A stretch of DNA of 43,293 nt from Pontibacter qinzhouensis (GCF_008017455.1 NZ_VRTY01000052.1:1-43293); one strand, 5' to 3'; shown: positions 35,271 to 43,293, counted from the stretch's first letter. Notes: a model not told the origin generated them from the sequence alone. Translations and numbers: made by a program.

Positions 35271-37673
35271 ATGAAGGTATTAAAATTCGGGGGGAAATCG
35301 CTTGGTAACGGAGAACCTGTTAAAAGCGCGATCGACATCATCCAAAAAGAGCAGAGCACCGAGGCGGTGGCCCTGGTTATTTCGGCGCGCGGCCAAAGCA
35401 CAGACCTGCTGCTGGCACTTTATGCCAAGGCAGTGGCTGGCGCAGATGTCACACCCGACCTCGAAAACTTTTTTGCCTATCAATACATAAAAGGCCTGAA
35501 CCTCGACCTGAGCAGCTACCAGACAGAACTTCAGCAACTGCTAGAGGCGCTACAGCTCCTGGGCGTTACCAACAACAGAATTAAAGACCGTGTGGTAGCG
35601 TTTGGCGAAGTGATAAGTGCGCTAACAGTTACAGAACTACTCCGGCAGCAAGGGCTGGATGCGGTGTTTGCCGATGCCCGCCAGCTGCTTGTTGGCCGCT
35701 GTGTGGCAAACGATGTGGCCGTAGATTTCGCGCTTTCAAAAGAGAAAACTACTCGCTTTTTCAGCGCCTTGGCTCCACAGCAAATCCCTGTTATTACCGG
35801 TTTTATTGCCTCAGACCCGGAAGGCAAAACGATTACACTTGGCAGAAACGGCAGTAACTACACCGCCACCCTCATCGCCAGTTTTATTCAGGCAACAGAG
35901 GTACAGAACTGGACCGATATAGACGGTGTTTACACCGCCAGCCCGAAATATGTAAAAAATGCCCAGAAAATTCCGCACCTGAGCTACCGCGAGGCAAACG
36001 AACTGGCCAACTTTGGTGCCCGTATATTGCATGCCAAAACCATTCTGCCCCTGGTAGAGAGTGGTATTCCGCTGAAGATTTTCAGCAGCTTTGCCTATGG
36101 CCGCGAAGGAACCCTGATAGATGAAAAAGGCTCCGGCAAAGGCATTAAAGCTGTTTCAACCATAGAAGATGTATCGTTGGTTAGCATAGAAGGTCGTGGC
36201 CTGCTAGGCAAGGTAGGCATTGATGCCCGCATATTCAGTGCCCTGAGCAGCAACAGCATCAGCGTACGGCTTATTTCTCAGGCATCATCTGAAAGAGGCA
36301 TCGGATTTATTGTAAACAAAGAAGATGCGCAGCTTACCGAGCAGGTACTGACAAAAGAATTCAGCGAAGAGCTGGGGCACCAGGATATTTCCCGCATCCA
36401 GGTGAATAACAACATGGCCATTATCGCGATTGTGGGGCGGCATAACTATTCACTGGAGAAAGCTATTTACGGCTTACGCAGAAACAAAATCTGGCTGCAC
36501 CTGATCAGCAACAGCATTAACGGCGAGCACATTTCGCTGGTAGTTGATAACCAGGACCTGAAAAAAGCGGTGAACGTGGTACATAACCAGGTGTTTGGTG
36601 CCATGAAAACCTTGAACCTGTTCGCTTTTGGCAAAGGAACCGTGGGTGGCAAACTCCTTGACCAGCTTGTAAGAACTGGCGATGACGTAATCCGGCGCCG
36701 AAACCTGATGATCAGAATAGTAGGTGTGGCCGATTCTAAGAAAATGATCTTCAGCGAAGATGGTTTTACTCACAACTGGCGCGAAGAATTAGCCGCCAGC
36801 CAGCAAGCCACCGACTTCGGCAACATTATTAATCTGCTGAAAACTTCTGGCCTGGAGAATATTGTTATAGCCGACAATACTTCGTCGCAGGAGCTTACGG
36901 AGCAATACCCGGTTATCGTTAACAGCGGTTTCGATATAGTGGCTTCCAACAAAAAAGCAAATTCTATTTCATACGCTTTTTACGAAGGCCTGCGCAACGA
37001 CCTGAAGAAGAGAGGTAAGCTGTTCTTCTATGAAACAAACGTGGGAGCAGGTTTACCGCTGATCGATACCATCAAGCACCTGCACAACTCATCCGACAAA
37101 ATAGAACGTATTCGCGGCGTTTTCAGCGGCTCGTTGAGCTATATTTTCAATAAGTTCTCAGTGGAGGGCAAAAGTTTTTCGACCATTTTAACGGAAGCAA
37201 AAGAAAAAGGCTACACAGAACCGGATGCCCGCGAAGACCTTTGTGGCCTGGATGTTGCCCGTAAACTTATTATACTAGCCCGTGAGGTTGGTTTGCAGAC
37301 GGAGCTGGAAGATGTGGAAGTGGAAAGCCTGGTGCCCCCTTCACTGGCTGCCATTGGTCCTTTTGAAGAGTTTATGGCACAAGCCGAAACACTGGATGCG
37401 TATTTTGCCACTATAAAAGCCTCTTTAAATGAGGATGAGGTGCTGCGCTATGTTGGCGATTTAATGGTAGCCGAAAACAAGCTAACGGTGTCGCTGGTAA
37501 AGGCAAGCAAAAATTCTCCTTTAGGCAATATCCAGAATGCCGATTCGCTTTTCGAAATTTATACGGAAAGCTACGAAACCCAACCCATTATTATACAAGG
37601 AGCAGGTGCCGGCGCAGAAGTTACTGCCCGGGGCGTTTATTCCGATTTGATCCGGATTGGCGGGCACTACTAG
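35271..37673 (+). CDS. Bifunctional aspartokinase / homoserine dehydrogenase, copy 2 (kinase site altered)
   Basis: An 800-residue paralogue of thrA copy 1, only 1.7 kb away and on the other strand. The homoserine dehydrogenase half looks complete: GKGTVGG Rossmann loop, SNKKANS, ETNVGAGLP, YTEPDAREDLCGLDVARK. The kinase half departs at conserved places: KFGGKS (Lys9) instead of KFGGTS, and GRNGSNYTA (Asn196) instead of GRxGSDYxA. From memory of E. coli LysC work, the equivalent Asp takes part in phosphotransfer, so kinase activity may be weak or lost (inference). ACT-type units (VRLISQASSERGIGF) remain. No attenuator is visible. It may serve methionine or a dehydrogenase-only role. It interrupts the urease cluster. 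Confidence 0.92.
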   Translation: MKVLKFGGKSLGNGEPVKSAIDIIQKEQSTEAVALVISARGQSTDLLLALYAKAVAGADVTPDLENFFAYQYIKGLNLDLSSYQTELQQLLEALQLLGVTNNRIKDRVVAFGEVISALTVTELLRQQGLDAVFADARQLLVGRCVANDVAVDFALSKEKTTRFFSALAPQQIPVITGFIASDPEGKTITLGRNGSNYTATLIASFIQATEVQNWTDIDGVYTASPKYVKNAQKIPHLSYREANELANFGARILHAKTILPLVESGIPLKIFSSFAYGREGTLIDEKGSGKGIKAVSTIEDVSLVSIEGRGLLGKVGIDARIFSALSSNSISVRLISQASSERGIGFIVNKEDAQLTEQVLTKEFSEELGHQDISRIQVNNNMAIIAIVGRHNYSLEKAIYGLRRNKIWLHLISNSINGEHISLVVDNQDLKKAVNVVHNQVFGAMKTLNLFAFGKGTVGGKLLDQLVRTGDDVIRRRNLMIRIVGVADSKKMIFSEDGFTHNWREELAASQQATDFGNIINLLKTSGLENIVIADNTSSQELTEQYPVIVNSGFDIVASNKKANSISYAFYEGLRNDLKKRGKLFFYETNVGAGLPLIDTIKHLHNSSDKIERIRGVFSGSLSYIFNKFSVEGKSFSTILTEAKEKGYTEPDAREDLCGLDVARKLIILAREVGLQTELEDVEVESLVPPSLAAIGPFEEFMAQAETLDAYFATIKASLNEDEVLRYVGDLMVAENKLTVSLVKASKNSPLGNIQNADSLFEIYTESYETQPIIIQGAGAGAEVTARGVYSDLIRIGGHY

Positions 37674-37688
37674 AGCTGGTAGTTCCAA

Positions 37689-37730
37689 ACCCTTTTTTAT
37701 CTGTTGGAAGCTTCTTAATTTCATTCTGCC
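37689..37730 (+). repeat. Decayed relative of the 58-bp repeat
   Basis: ACCCTTTTTTATCTGTTGGA is followed by AGCTTC...TTTCATTCTG, which keeps the order and spacing of the ends and the TTGGAAG core, but the rest has drifted. It lies just after thrA copy 2. Confidence 0.35.
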
Positions 37731-37817
37731 GGATTTAGACTGAATTTTTAAAAAAAAATCGGTTTCCAGAGCAAAAGATTGCTGCAGTTGCTGCTGATAA
37801 AATGTTTCGTTGTTAAC

Positions 37818-37853
37818 AAAACGCTCACAGGTCCTGGAGACGCTGTAAAGTTT
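37818..37853 (+). repeat. ACGCT-type 36-bp interspersed repeat, copy 3
   Basis: Reads AAAACGCTCACAGGTCCTGG then AGACGCTGTAAAGTTT. It lies between the convergent thrA copy 2 and ureG genes, where no ordinary terminator is seen. Confidence 0.55.
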
Positions 37854-37861
37854 TTGTGCTG

Positions 37862-38614
37862 CTACCGTCTGTCTTCCCGCACCGACAGGAGGGCTTTTTC
37901 TTTGGCGGCTTTAATGTGGTTAATGATCACATCGAGGTTATAGCCATCTACAGCACGGGCAAAGACAAAAGGGCCTTCGCCGCGCATTTTCTTCGAGTCT
38001 CTTTCCATAACGCCTAAGTCGGCGCGAACCATGGCAGCAATATCTATTTTGTTGATGACGAGCAAATCAGCTTGTGTAATACCGGGGCCGCCTTTTCGCG
38101 GAATCTTATCGCCCCCGGAAACATCGATCACATAAATAGAATAATCTACCAGTTCCCGGCTGAAGTGAGCGGCCAGGTTATCGCCTCCGCTTTCCACAAA
38201 CAGGAAATCCAGCTTGTAGTCGAACTTTTTCATCAGCCCCTCCAGCGCATCCATGTTCAACGATATGTCTTCGCGTATGGCGGCATGCGGACAGCCACCT
38301 GTCTCCACCCCCACAATTCTGTCTTCGCTTAACGCCGATTCCCGGATCAGAAATTCAGCATCTTCTCTTGTAAAAATGTCGTTGGTAACCACCCCCAGTT
38401 CAAATTCATTGCGCAGCCGTTCGCACAGCGCCTTGAGCAGGGCAGTTTTGCCTGTACCTACCGGCCCGCCTATGCCTACGGTAAAAGCACGTTTCCGGAA
38501 GTTGCGGTAAGAGGGTAGCTTCCGCGTATCTCGTTCGGTATAATCGCCGGGAGTTTCATAGAACTCATGCGAATGCCCGTGCAGTAAAAGCGCTAGTTTA
38601 TCTACAAATGCCAT
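37862..38614 (-). CDS. ureG: Urease accessory GTPase UreG with histidine-bearing N-terminal extension
   Basis: SIMIBI-class GTPase that delivers nickel to urease. The P-loop GPVGTGKT is at 50-57. Further blocks are [29 protein letters not shown] with the CPH metal motif, [20 protein letters not shown] switch and VINKIDIA. The product has 250 residues, about 40-50 longer than many UreG. The extra N-terminus carries HGHSHEF (H12, H14, H16), a plausible nickel-collecting stretch. Since no ureE is seen here, this extension might cover part of UreE's metal-chaperone role (inference). Last gene of the - strand ure run. Confidence 0.95.
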   Translation of the reverse strand: MAFVDKLALLLHGHSHEFYETPGDYTERDTRKLPSYRNFRKRAFTVGIGGPVGTGKTALLKALCERLRNEFELGVVTNDIFTREDAEFLIRESALSEDRIVGVETGGCPHAAIREDISLNMDALEGLMKKFDYKLDFLFVESGGDNLAAHFSRELVDYSIYVIDVSGGDKIPRKGGPGITQADLLVINKIDIAAMVRADLGVMERDSKKMRGEGPFVFARAVDGYNLDVIINHIKAAKEKALLSVREDRR

Positions 38615-38682
38615 AGTCTTAGGACACAGGACACAGGACGTAAGACACAGGACTTTTTAAAACAACTAATAAACCTCTATTC

Positions 38683-38795
38683 ATGGCGTGAGCGTTATCC
38701 CTCGTAGCTGCTATTCCACGGCCACTGGCCGGCATGCTCTCTATTGGGACCAGAGGCCTCAAAATAGTATACACGAGCGAAGACGCTCGCGCCAT
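38683..38795. repeat. REP/MITE-like long palindrome, copy 2 (ureF-ureG gap)
   Basis: 113 bp with the same plan as 964-1080: starts ATGGCGTGAGCGTTATCCCT, inner arm CCACGGCCACTGGCC, other side CCAGAGGCCTCAAAATA, end ACGAGCGAAGACGCTCGCGC then CAT. It is more diverged on its left arm. Flanks add a further pair of arms: TAAGACACAGGAC (38641-38653) and GTCTTGTGTCTTA (38840-38852). Confidence 0.8.
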
Positions 38796-38854
38796 GGGAA
38801 TATTTTAGAAGATTAAACATCTTGTATCCTGTGACTTAGGTCTTGTGTCTTAAT

Positions 38855-39532
38855 TTAATTTTGAAAAAGTTTAGAATAAATATCTTCATGAAACAACTGT
38901 GCACTATCCAGCAGAAAAGCTGACCGTATTGCCTCGTGGTGTGTCTTCTCCGACTGCCCTTCCAGCAGGTTCTCGAAAATGGAATAGAAATCGTGCTGCA
39001 GTTTATGGCCTTCCATCGGTCCGATAAAACCTAACCGGATGGCAGCGCTTACCTGGTCGCGGAGAGCCATGTGCAAGTACATAGTCTGCACCTCCTTTAA
39101 CTCAAAACCTGCCCGCTTCAGGCATAGCGCAAATACCAGCACAAAGTGGAGCGGCAGCTGCTGTGTTGTAAACCAAACTGCTAATGCACCTAGGCCAGCC
39201 TCCGGGTAAAACGACTCCAGCAGCTTCAGCCAGTTCTTACCTTGCACCACACTTGCTTTATAAATGGTCGGCACCAGCATCATGGCATCATACTCCTCGG
39301 CTATTATACGTAGTGGCTCCTGCAAATCCGGTGCTTCTAATTTCATGCAGGAATTTATGAACGGCAGCTCCATACTCACCACTTGCTGAAGGTACGAATA
39401 CAGGTAGTTGCGTAAGCCGAACAAGTTCTTCACCAGCCCGAACGTTATGCTGCTCTCTAAACCATACGAGTAAGCAAAAGAGCCAGTCGGGATAGACGAA
39501 TCGACCAGGTGCAGCAGGCGAGCGTACTTCAT
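38855..39532 (-). CDS. ureF: Urease accessory protein UreF
   Basis: GTPase-regulating partner of UreG in the UreD-UreF-UreG maturation complex. The 225 residues match the all-helical family: LLHLVDSSIPTGSFAYSYGLESSITFGLV at the N-terminus, WFTTQQLPLHFVLVFALCLKRAG in the middle, and the conserved end region AIRLGFIGPMEGHKLQHDF. The start lies just after a G-poor tract (39533-39566 on the + strand reads GGTTGGTTGTTGGTTGTT-like units). It is separated from ureG by 240 bp containing a REP-like palindrome. Confidence 0.93.
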   Translation of the reverse strand: MKYARLLHLVDSSIPTGSFAYSYGLESSITFGLVKNLFGLRNYLYSYLQQVVSMELPFINSCMKLEAPDLQEPLRIIAEEYDAMMLVPTIYKASVVQGKNWLKLLESFYPEAGLGALAVWFTTQQLPLHFVLVFALCLKRAGFELKEVQTMYLHMALRDQVSAAIRLGFIGPMEGHKLQHDFYSIFENLLEGQSEKTHHEAIRSAFLLDSAQLFHEDIYSKLFQN

Positions 39533-39566
39533 GGGTTGGTTGTTGGTTGTTCTTTGTTGATTGTTG
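39533..39566 (-). repeat. Short-period leader tract before ureF
   Basis: On the coding strand, units such as AACAACC and AACAATC run up to the ureF ATG with almost no G. Upstream, 39618-39658 holds a similar tract of CTTAACT units near the ureC stop. Confidence 0.55.
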
Positions 39567-39657
39567 AATTTGTTCGCAGTTCCTTACAAAACAAAGATGG
39601 TTACCTCAATTATAACTCTTAACTCTTAACTTTTAACTTAATGAAGCTCTTAACTTA

Positions 39658-41367
39658 TTAAAACAGATTGTAAAGCTGGGCCAATGGTAGTTTGGTAGCT
39701 GGTTCGCAGGTGAGGTGCACGTCGTCTACGGTTACTTTGTAAGTTTCAGGGTCTACTTGAATGTTGGGCAGATAATCGTTTAGGGCCATATCTTTTTTAC
39801 TTACGCTGCGGCAGTTCTTCACCGCTACCACCTGCTTCTGCAAACCATATTTCTCTTTTACATACGCCACCGATGCCTGCGACACAAACACCATAGATGT
39901 TCTACCGATTGCAGATCCTAAGGAACCGAACATGGGCCTGGAGAAAAACGGTTGTGGTGTAGGTATAGACGCATTGGCATCGCCCATCTGCGACTGTACA
40001 ATAATGCCGCCTTTGATTACCATTTCAGGACGTGACCCAAAAAAAGCAGGCCTCCACAGCACTAGGTCTGCCAGTTTGCCTAGCTCTACCGAACCAATTT
40101 CTTCCGAAAAGCCATGAGCCCTGGCCGGATTGATAGTGTATTTGGCGATGTAGCGTTTTGCCCGGAAGTTATCGGAGTCTTTGTCTTCGGGTAGCAGGCC
40201 GCGCTGCTGTTTCATTTTATGGGCTGTTTGCCAGGTTCGGGTTATCACTTCTCCTACCCTACCCATTGCCTGCGAGTCTGATGAAATAATGGACAAAGCG
40301 CCCATATCGTGCAGAATATCTTCTGCGGCTATCGTCTCTCCTCTAATCCGGCTTTCGGCAAAGGCTACGTCCTCGGGTATATTTTTATCGAGGTGGTGGC
40401 AGACCATCAGCATGTCCAGGTGCTCATCTATGGTGTTAACTGTAAACGGACGGGTAGGATTCGTTGAGGATGGTATGACATTCGGCTCTCCGCAGATTTT
40501 AATAATATCCGGTGCGTGGCCTCCTCCTGCTCCTTCGGTGTGGTAAGCGTGGATAGTGCGGCCTTTAAAAGCGGCTGTTGATGTTTCTACAAAACCACTT
40601 TCGTTCAGGGTATCGGTATGGATGCAGACCTGCACATCGTATTGTTCTGCAATGCTGAGGCACTGGTCTATGGCAGCGGGTGTGGTACCCCAGTCTTCGT
40701 GTAGTTTAAAGCCAAGCGCTCCGGCCTCCACTTGCTCCACCAGCCCCTCCGGCTTAGAAGAATTACCTTTGCCCAGGAACCCAAAATTGAGCGGATAGGC
40801 CTCCGTAGCTTGCAGCATCATGCTAATGTAAAACTCACCAGGGGTACAGGTGGTGGCGTTTGTGCCTGCTGCAGGGCCTGTGCCCCCTCCTACCATCGTC
40901 GTTACCCCCGAAGCCAGCGCCTCCTGTATCTGCTGCGGACAAATAAAATGGATGTGGCAATCGATACCTCCTGCTGTTAAAATCAATCCTTCGCCAGCCA
41001 CTACTTCTGTTGTAACCCCAACCACCAAATTTAAGTCGATACCAGGCATGAGGTGCGGATTGCCGCCTTTGCCAATACCACTGATGCGCCCATTCTTCAC
41101 ACCGATATCTGCTTTATAAATGCCAGTATAATCTATAACTAAGGCATTGGTAATGATCAGGTCCAAGGCATCGGCCTGTGAAATGCCTGCTGCCTGCCCC
41201 ATGCCATCGCGCAATACCTTGCCTCCGCCAAACTTACATTCTTCGCCATAGATGCTGTAATCCTTCTCCACTTCCACCACCAGGTCTGTATCGCCTAACC
41301 TCACTTTATCGCCTACGGTGGGGCCATACATATCGGCGTAAGCGCGTCGGTCAATTTTAAAGCTCAT
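39658..41367 (-). CDS. ureC: Urease alpha subunit (catalytic)
   Basis: Nickel amidohydrolase that splits urea into ammonia and carbamate. The 569 residues carry the bi-nickel site: H138 and H140 in DCHIHF, the carbamylated lysine K221 in GFKLHEDWG, the [11 protein letters not shown] and [15 protein letters not shown] histidines, and the flap with [24 protein letters not shown]. Numbering is four ahead of Klebsiella urease, as far as the readable ligands show. The N-terminal blocks [20 protein letters not shown] and the C-terminal PLAQLYNLF are standard. All catalytic residues are present. It sits between ureAB (172 bp upstream) and ureF. Confidence 0.98.
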   Translation of the reverse strand: MSFKIDRRAYADMYGPTVGDKVRLGDTDLVVEVEKDYSIYGEECKFGGGKVLRDGMGQAAGISQADALDLIITNALVIDYTGIYKADIGVKNGRISGIGKGGNPHLMPGIDLNLVVGVTTEVVAGEGLILTAGGIDCHIHFICPQQIQEALASGVTTMVGGGTGPAAGTNATTCTPGEFYISMMLQATEAYPLNFGFLGKGNSSKPEGLVEQVEAGALGFKLHEDWGTTPAAIDQCLSIAEQYDVQVCIHTDTLNESGFVETSTAAFKGRTIHAYHTEGAGGGHAPDIIKICGEPNVIPSSTNPTRPFTVNTIDEHLDMLMVCHHLDKNIPEDVAFAESRIRGETIAAEDILHDMGALSIISSDSQAMGRVGEVITRTWQTAHKMKQQRGLLPEDKDSDNFRAKRYIAKYTINPARAHGFSEEIGSVELGKLADLVLWRPAFFGSRPEMVIKGGIIVQSQMGDANASIPTPQPFFSRPMFGSLGSAIGRTSMVFVSQASVAYVKEKYGLQKQVVAVKNCRSVSKKDMALNDYLPNIQVDPETYKVTVDDVHLTCEPATKLPLAQLYNLF

Positions 41368-41382
41368 AGATTTTAATTTTGA

Positions 41383-41410
41383 ATGAGTGGATGAGTGGAT
41401 GAGTGGATGG
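41383..41410 (-). repeat. Short-period leader tract before ureC
   Basis: On the + strand, ATGAGTGG is repeated three times in a row, then ATGGGTAA. On the coding strand this is a G-free CCACTCAT repeat about 16 bp before the ureC start. A looser ATTGAGTGA-type tract continues to about 41442. Confidence 0.65.
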
Positions 41411-41539
41411 GTAATTTTGATGGAATGATTGAGTGAATAGTTGGACTTTGCTCCATCAGCTTCTTTTAAATGAAATACTTCATAGATGTTTATTATTAAT
41501 GCTGCTAAAATAATTTCTAATTTTTAATTAAGCGAAGCA

Positions 41540-42292
41540 TTAGCTGTTCAGAAACCCTTCTTTCGCTACTTTTTGCATGGCTGCTGCTTTGGTGGTATCA
41601 GTCAGTTCTCCATCAATAAGGTTGTTGCCGCCAAACACTTTTCGGTCTCCGGCAAGTGCTACCAGTTGCACCTGCTTCCGTTCGCCAGGTTCAAATCGGA
41701 CTGCTGTACCTGCCGGTATGTTGAGCCGGTAGCCAAAGGCTTTTTCCCGGTCGAACTGCAGTTTGGCGTTCGTCTCAAAAAACGGATAATGAGAGCCCAC
41801 CTGCACCGGCCGGTCGCCCATGTTGGTTACCTCCAGCTCCACCACCTCGCGACCTTCGTTCAAGGTCAGCTCCGCCTCCTGCAGCAGGTATTCGCCTGGT
41901 ACGGCATTAATAAAGTTATCTGGCAGGTCGGTCTGTTCTTTTCTGGTGAGGCCGGAGCCGTAGAGGGCAAGCTCTGGTGTTCCTTTTTCACGGCAGACCG
42001 GGTGGTGCACCGTTACCAGTTTGGTGCCATCCGGAAAGGTTCCTTCTACCTGCACCTCGTGCAGCATATCGGCTACGCCCTCCATTACATCCTGCAGCCC
42101 CAGAAGCTGTTTGCCTTTGTTCATGAGCGTCGCCACACTTTCACCATCTCGAATAAACTCCAGCAGCTGCGTGGCAATTAGCGCCACTGTCTCCGGGTAA
42201 TTCAACTTCAGGCCACGGGCGTAGCGTTTTTGGGCTACAATACCCGCATTGTGCAGCACCAGTTTATCGATGTCTTTTGGCGAAAGATGCAT
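41540..42292 (-). CDS. ureAB: Fused urease gamma-beta subunit
   Basis: Structural subunits gamma and beta joined in one 250-residue chain, as in Helicobacter UreA. The gamma part is about residues 1-100 ([52 protein letters not shown] end). The beta part is about 127-235 ([62 protein letters not shown]). A linker ([26 protein letters not shown]) joins them. It is preceded by the nickel permease gene, 33 bp upstream, and is likely co-transcribed with it. Confidence 0.95.
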   Translation of the reverse strand: MHLSPKDIDKLVLHNAGIVAQKRYARGLKLNYPETVALIATQLLEFIRDGESVATLMNKGKQLLGLQDVMEGVADMLHEVQVEGTFPDGTKLVTVHHPVCREKGTPELALYGSGLTRKEQTDLPDNFINAVPGEYLLQEAELTLNEGREVVELEVTNMGDRPVQVGSHYPFFETNAKLQFDREKAFGYRLNIPAGTAVRFEPGERKQVQLVALAGDRKVFGGNNLIDGELTDTTKAAAMQKVAKEGFLNS

Positions 42293-42325
42293 AGTACGTT
42301 TATTTAATGTTGTGAGAAGGAGGCG

Positions 42326-42988
42326 CTAGAGCAAGGTGTTTTCGTAAATCATCCAGCTGCCATACCCGATGCAGATCAGCGACGAGAGCACAATGGCAGC
42401 AGACCGGATGCTCCGGTTAATTTTCATGCGTTGCGTAAATGGAATACCTAACAAACAGGCTGCTATAAACATACCCATTATAGACCCGATGCCGAACACC
42501 AGCAGGTAGCCGACACCCAAAAAGGGGTTACTAACCTCGCTCATAACCGAACCTACCAGTATACCACTTCCGGCCAGCCCATGTACCAGCCCTACCGTGT
42601 AGGCAAAGCTTTGGTTGTAGCGCGGTGCCGGCACACGTGCGTAGTTGCTCTTGTTCGTTAAGCGGCTAACTCCCATAACTACCAGCACCAGACCCACCAA
42701 GGCCTCCAGGTAACCCGAATTAAAAAGAGTGACGCGGCTCAGAATAATAATGGCACCAATAATGACGATGGTGGTTGTATGCCCAAGTCCCCAGAATATG
42801 CCATCTTTGGCAGCTAATAAAAGGCTATCGCGCTTAGAAACAATATTGCTCACGGCAATTAGGTGGTCTGCTTCAAAAGCATGCCCCATACCTACTAGTG
42901 CAGCAAAAAAAACAGGAAGTAAAGACTCCAAAATATACGTTCCTTTTTGTGTAAATGAAATATACCTAATCTTCCATAAAGAAAGCAA
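42326..42988 (-). CDS. ureH: UreH/NicO-type nickel permease next to urease
   Basis: A multi-pass membrane protein of the NicO/UreH branch of nickel-cobalt transporters. The metal-site motif H36-A-F-E-A-D41-H42 lies in the first helix, followed by WGLGHTTTIVIIGA and VHGLAGSGILVG. It should bring Ni2+ to the urease made by the next genes. The first ATG (42988) gives 220 residues with a polar start. A TTG at 42929-42931 has AAAGGA nine bases upstream and would begin the protein just before the first helix (201 residues), which I think is the likelier start. First gene of the - strand urease operon. Confidence 0.85.
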   Translation of the reverse strand: MLSLWKIRYISFTQKGTYILESLLPVFFAALVGMGHAFEADHLIAVSNIVSKRDSLLLAAKDGIFWGLGHTTTIVIIGAIIILSRVTLFNSGYLEALVGLVLVVMGVSRLTNKSNYARVPAPRYNQSFAYTVGLVHGLAGSGILVGSVMSEVSNPFLGVGYLLVFGIGSIMGMFIAACLLGIPFTQRMKINRSIRSAAIVLSSLICIGYGSWMIYENTLL

Positions 42989-43131
42989 TTTGGCTCCTTA
43001 TATTTTGGTGCTACCTCAAAAAATATGTTATTCCTAACCATACCCCCTCCTCCTACTAAGGCAGTAGCTGCAATAAACACTTTCTTTATAAGCCAACCCC
43101 CTACATCTTTAGCACCTGGTTTTGGCAACTG

Positions 43132-43189
43132 CAATAATTCTAATAAAAATACCCTTCCAAAGCTATTTCTCTAAAAACAGGTCAAGGGT
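43132..43189 (-). repeat. Dispersed 58-bp intergenic repeat, copy 12
   Basis: On the - strand: ACCCTTGACCTG, middle ATAGCTTTGGAAGGGT, end TTTTTATTAGAATTATTG; the most diverged of the twelve. It lies about 140 bp upstream of the nickel-permease gene, in the right-hand gap (42989-43293) where I see no gene. Confidence 0.75.
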
Positions 43190-43293
43190 CAGGGGTATTC
43201 TTTTTTGTGTTGAGGCTTTTCATTTTATTGAATTAGGCACTTGTTTAATGGCTAAGAAAGCTGTAAATTGATTGAAATAGAGCTATTTACATG

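Noticed and set aside
6710..43189. CRISPR array or attC/integron cassettes as an explanation for the 58-bp repeats
   Set aside because: Copies are dispersed on both strands kilobases apart with whole genes between them, have no regular spacers, no cas or integrase gene, and lack attC end motifs.
1..43293. tRNA, rRNA or riboswitch genes
   Set aside because: I scanned the gaps for cloverleaf arms, rRNA-like sequence and familiar riboswitch cores and found none; only the thrA attenuator qualifies as a structured leader.

Overview
The window looks like a chromosomal stretch from a member of the Bacteroidota, most likely order Cytophagales and close to Pontibacter or Hymenobacter (family Hymenobacteraceae). 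The main reasons are a secreted protein with a type IX secretion C-terminal tail, Bacteroidota-type -7 boxes (TANNTTTG) before two genes, weak Shine-Dalgarno sequences, and gene families such as DUF3347 and fused ThrA. The genus is an inference. I see no phage, insertion sequence, CRISPR array, rRNA or tRNA.

Layout. (1) 1-13256, + strand: the respiratory complex I operon from inside nuoD through nuoE, F, G, H, I, J, K, L, M and N. Most junctions overlap or nearly touch. Two gaps, nuoD-nuoE and nuoH-nuoI, are filled with repeats. (2) 13503-17006, - strand: a large T9SS-exported metzincin-like protease with three tandem PA14 domains. (3) 17682-29073: an M48 lipoprotein protease, a 2,3-diketo-L-gulonate reductase, PEP carboxylase, an orphan CHASE3/multi-PAS histidine kinase, a DUF3347 lipoprotein and prephenate dehydrogenase. 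(4) 29781-30890: an AT-rich erythromycin-esterase-like gene that looks imported. (5) 31163-43000: two bifunctional aspartokinase/homoserine dehydrogenase genes interleaved with a urease cluster. thrA copy 1 sits behind a Thr/Ile-rich leader peptide and terminator that form a classical attenuator. The urease cluster has ureD on +, and a - strand operon of a UreH-type nickel permease, fused ureAB, ureC, ureF and ureG. No ureE is present.

The feature that existing categories explain least is a family of dispersed intergenic repeats, about 57-60 bp long. There are twelve clear copies, six per strand, plus one decayed relative. None lies inside a gene. Each copy has an ACCCTTG(A/G)C end, a variable middle of about 15-20 bp, a CCTTCNGAAGG-like dyad, and an end reading TTTTCATTNGAATAATT. 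One pair forms a large head-to-head palindrome between nuoN and the protease gene. I could not assign it to a named family. Two other repeat families occur: a 113-117 bp REP/MITE-like palindrome (two copies) and a roughly 36 bp unit built on ACGCTCGCAGGTCTGA (three copies). Several genes are also preceded by G-poor short-period leader tracts.

How the genes work together: complex I and PEP carboxylase support aerobic respiration and anaplerosis. The two ThrA enzymes and TyrA are amino-acid branch-point enzymes. The urease set would release ammonia from urea using nickel brought in by the UreH-type permease.
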